Assembly: GCA_964586855.1 (NCBI GenBank)
Contig: CAZPHO010000017.1
Span: 1 to 14,363 of the forward strand
Direction: 5' to 3'
Length of the DNA: 14,363 nucleotides
Source of the DNA: CAYLXN01 sp964586855
GTDB lineage: Bacteria; Patescibacteriota; Saccharimonadia; Saccharimonadales; Saccharimonadaceae
Below the pieces are notes generated by a model. It made no database searches. It saw only the letters and a list, made by a program, of their open reading frames with translations, and was not told where the DNA came from. A program made the position numbers and the translations under genes. Positions within the stretch are counted from its first letter, which is position 1. Every line of letters begins with the position of its first letter. Shown here one piece after another: positions 13,494 to 14,363 of the stretch.

Positions 13494-14159
13494 TTATCTC
13501 ATCATACGCATATTTGGATAAATTTGGCGCATTCTGGTATCATCAAACCAACGATCAATAAGCATCTCTCGATAATGGCCGCCACTATCTCTAAGCCGCC
13601 AGCGATAAACCGCCGTCGCCGAAATTGTTATATTGATGAGCATGAAAATCAAAGTTGCGTAGGTTAGCCACTTGATTTTTTTAAAATTAGTTTTGCTAAA
13701 CAAACTAATTATTTTTGGCAAAATTAATTTGATATAAACCGCACCAATTGCGCCCCAGAAAAACATTAAAATTGGTGAAGTTCGTCCAGCGATGTGGGTC
13801 GACATCCATGAATAGTCCCAAGATACTGACCCAAAAATTAATTCTTGCAGCCAGCTAAAAACAAACTCGATCAATCCACCCAAGCCAGCGCCGAGCAGCC
13901 AAACTGAAAGCCAATTACGCACGTCATAAAGCAAAAAAGTGAAGCCAACTAACCCGACACCATAAACAATATTAAACGGCCCAAAAACTAAACCAGTCCG
14001 ACTTTCCATTGGTAGTTGCTCAAAAACAATCACTGCATATTCCAACACTACTCCGAAAAAACAACCGATCACAAACAGCCAAAACCATTCCTGCCAACTC
14101 CAATTTTTGATACTAGATGTGGTGACTGGCTTTTGAATCAAGCTTTTCAACTTTATCAT
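13494..14159 (-). CDS. CmpB/DUF1113-type putative ABC-transporter membrane protein
   Basis: Integral membrane protein of the family annotated as putative ABC transporter permease (ABC_trans_CmpB, DUF1113); its transport role is unproven and no ATPase gene lies beside it. Membrane segments are at about 25-46, 63-79, 85-106, 129-148 and 164-184. Family features are GLVFGPFNIVYGVG (56-69), GGLIEFVFSWLQELIFG (94-110) and SWDYS followed by AGR (113-126), then a tryptophan-containing helix (FFWG). The C-terminal tail (185-221) is charged and rich in Arg and Met. The start at 14159 has no Shine-Dalgarno sequence, but a TATAAT box ends 6 bases before it, implying a leaderless mRNA. Confidence 0.85.
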   Translation of the reverse strand: MIKLKSLIQKPVTTSSIKNWSWQEWFWLFVIGCFFGVVLEYAVIVFEQLPMESRTGLVFGPFNIVYGVGLVGFTFLLYDVRNWLSVWLLGAGLGGLIEFVFSWLQELIFGSVSWDYSWMSTHIAGRTSPILMFFWGAIGAVYIKLILPKIISLFSKTNFKKIKWLTYATLIFMLINITISATAVYRWRLRDSGGHYREMLIDRWFDDTRMRQIYPNMRMMR

Positions 14160-14165
14160 AAAACT

Positions 14166-14171
14166 ATTATA
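14166..14171 (-). promoter_or_regulatory. -10 box (TATAAT) for the CmpB-type gene
   Basis: A consensus TATAAT on the minus strand ends 6 bases before the ATG at 14159, so the transcript should begin at or next to the start codon. No convincing -35 is seen. Confidence 0.5.
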
Positions 14172-14201
14172 TCAACAAAACTAGCGACAGCTATCTATGA
14201 T

Positions 14202-14363
14202 TTAATAGTCATCTACTTCAAAAACTTTATGCTTGCTAGTCACGCCGCTAACTAGTTTAACTCTAGTTTTTGGCACACCAAAATGTTTGGCTAGCAGCTC
14301 AATCGCCCGGGCATTCGCCTTCCCCTCCACAGCTGGTTCCTTGACTCGCACAACATAAATATC
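14202..14363 (-). CDS. DUF167/YggU-family protein, N-terminus beyond the window
   Basis: Partial gene cut by the right edge; 53 C-terminal codons and a TAA stop are present. The visible protein reads VRVKEPAVEGKANARAIELL, then AKHFGVPKTRVKLVSGVTS and HKVFEVDDY. This is the core of the DUF167 (YggU) family, with the typical P-x-x-G-K-A-N and V-x-G-x-x-S-x-x-K pattern. These are small cytoplasmic proteins of about 70-100 aa with no proven function. The stop is 42 bases upstream of the CmpB-type gene on the same strand; the TATAAT between them suggests that the next gene has its own promoter. Confidence 0.88.
   Translation of the reverse strand, partial: DIYVVRVKEPAVEGKANARAIELLAKHFGVPKTRVKLVSGVTSKHKVFEVDDY

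Noticed and set aside
14016..14255. 79-codon plus-strand frame near the right edge
   Set aside because: Overlaps the CmpB-type gene and the DUF167 stop on the minus strand, both supported by family motifs.

Overview
The window most resembles a Patescibacteria/CPR-type or Saccharibacteria-like monoderm bacterium. This is an inference. It rests on compact spacing, an AbrB-PhoU-type fusion, a sortase-type surface protein, a small single-RRM protein and families I recall from such genomes. The genetic code looks standard: TGA ends one gene, TAA ends most, and TAG ends two. No RNA genes, CRISPR arrays, insertion sequences or integrase were seen, and no stretch over 300 bases lacks a gene.

Layout. 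Bases 1-2674 (+) hold an MscS-type channel and an oligoendopeptidase F. A DedA-family membrane protein (-) converges on the peptidase with a 4-base gap. Bases 3462-5018 (+) encode one secreted, sortase-type repeat protein that is broken by two in-frame stops, followed by a strong terminator. Bases 5200-8298 (+) form the most unusual block. Two paralogous Cys/His-rich proteins with an HHFFFP motif flank a wHTH-metallophosphoesterase with a probable frameshift near its start and an AbrB-PhoU-type regulator broken by an in-frame TAG. Bases 8455-8763 (+) encode an RRM RNA-binding protein whose Shine-Dalgarno sequence lies inside a perfect AU-rich hairpin.

From 8824 to the right edge all genes are on the minus strand. 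In transcription order they are a truncated DUF167/YggU gene at the edge, a CmpB/DUF1113-type membrane protein, an NAD(P)H-dependent FMN reductase, a DUF1846 (UPF0371) protein from its own promoter, and two tandem paralogous membrane proteins carrying a TPD(L/V)MQLFIDK domain. The last three look like one operon.

Two themes run across genes. First, initiation signals are mixed: some genes have strong Shine-Dalgarno sequences, while the channel, the peptidase, DedA and CmpB have a -10-like box only about 6-11 bases before the start, suggesting leaderless or near-leaderless mRNAs. Second, four interruptions fall between 3.7 and 6.9 kb (TAG 3708, TAA 4605, a frame change near 5640, TAG 6873). 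They may reflect gene decay, assembly error or recoding. Sequence alone cannot decide, but the TAA argues against simple amber reassignment.
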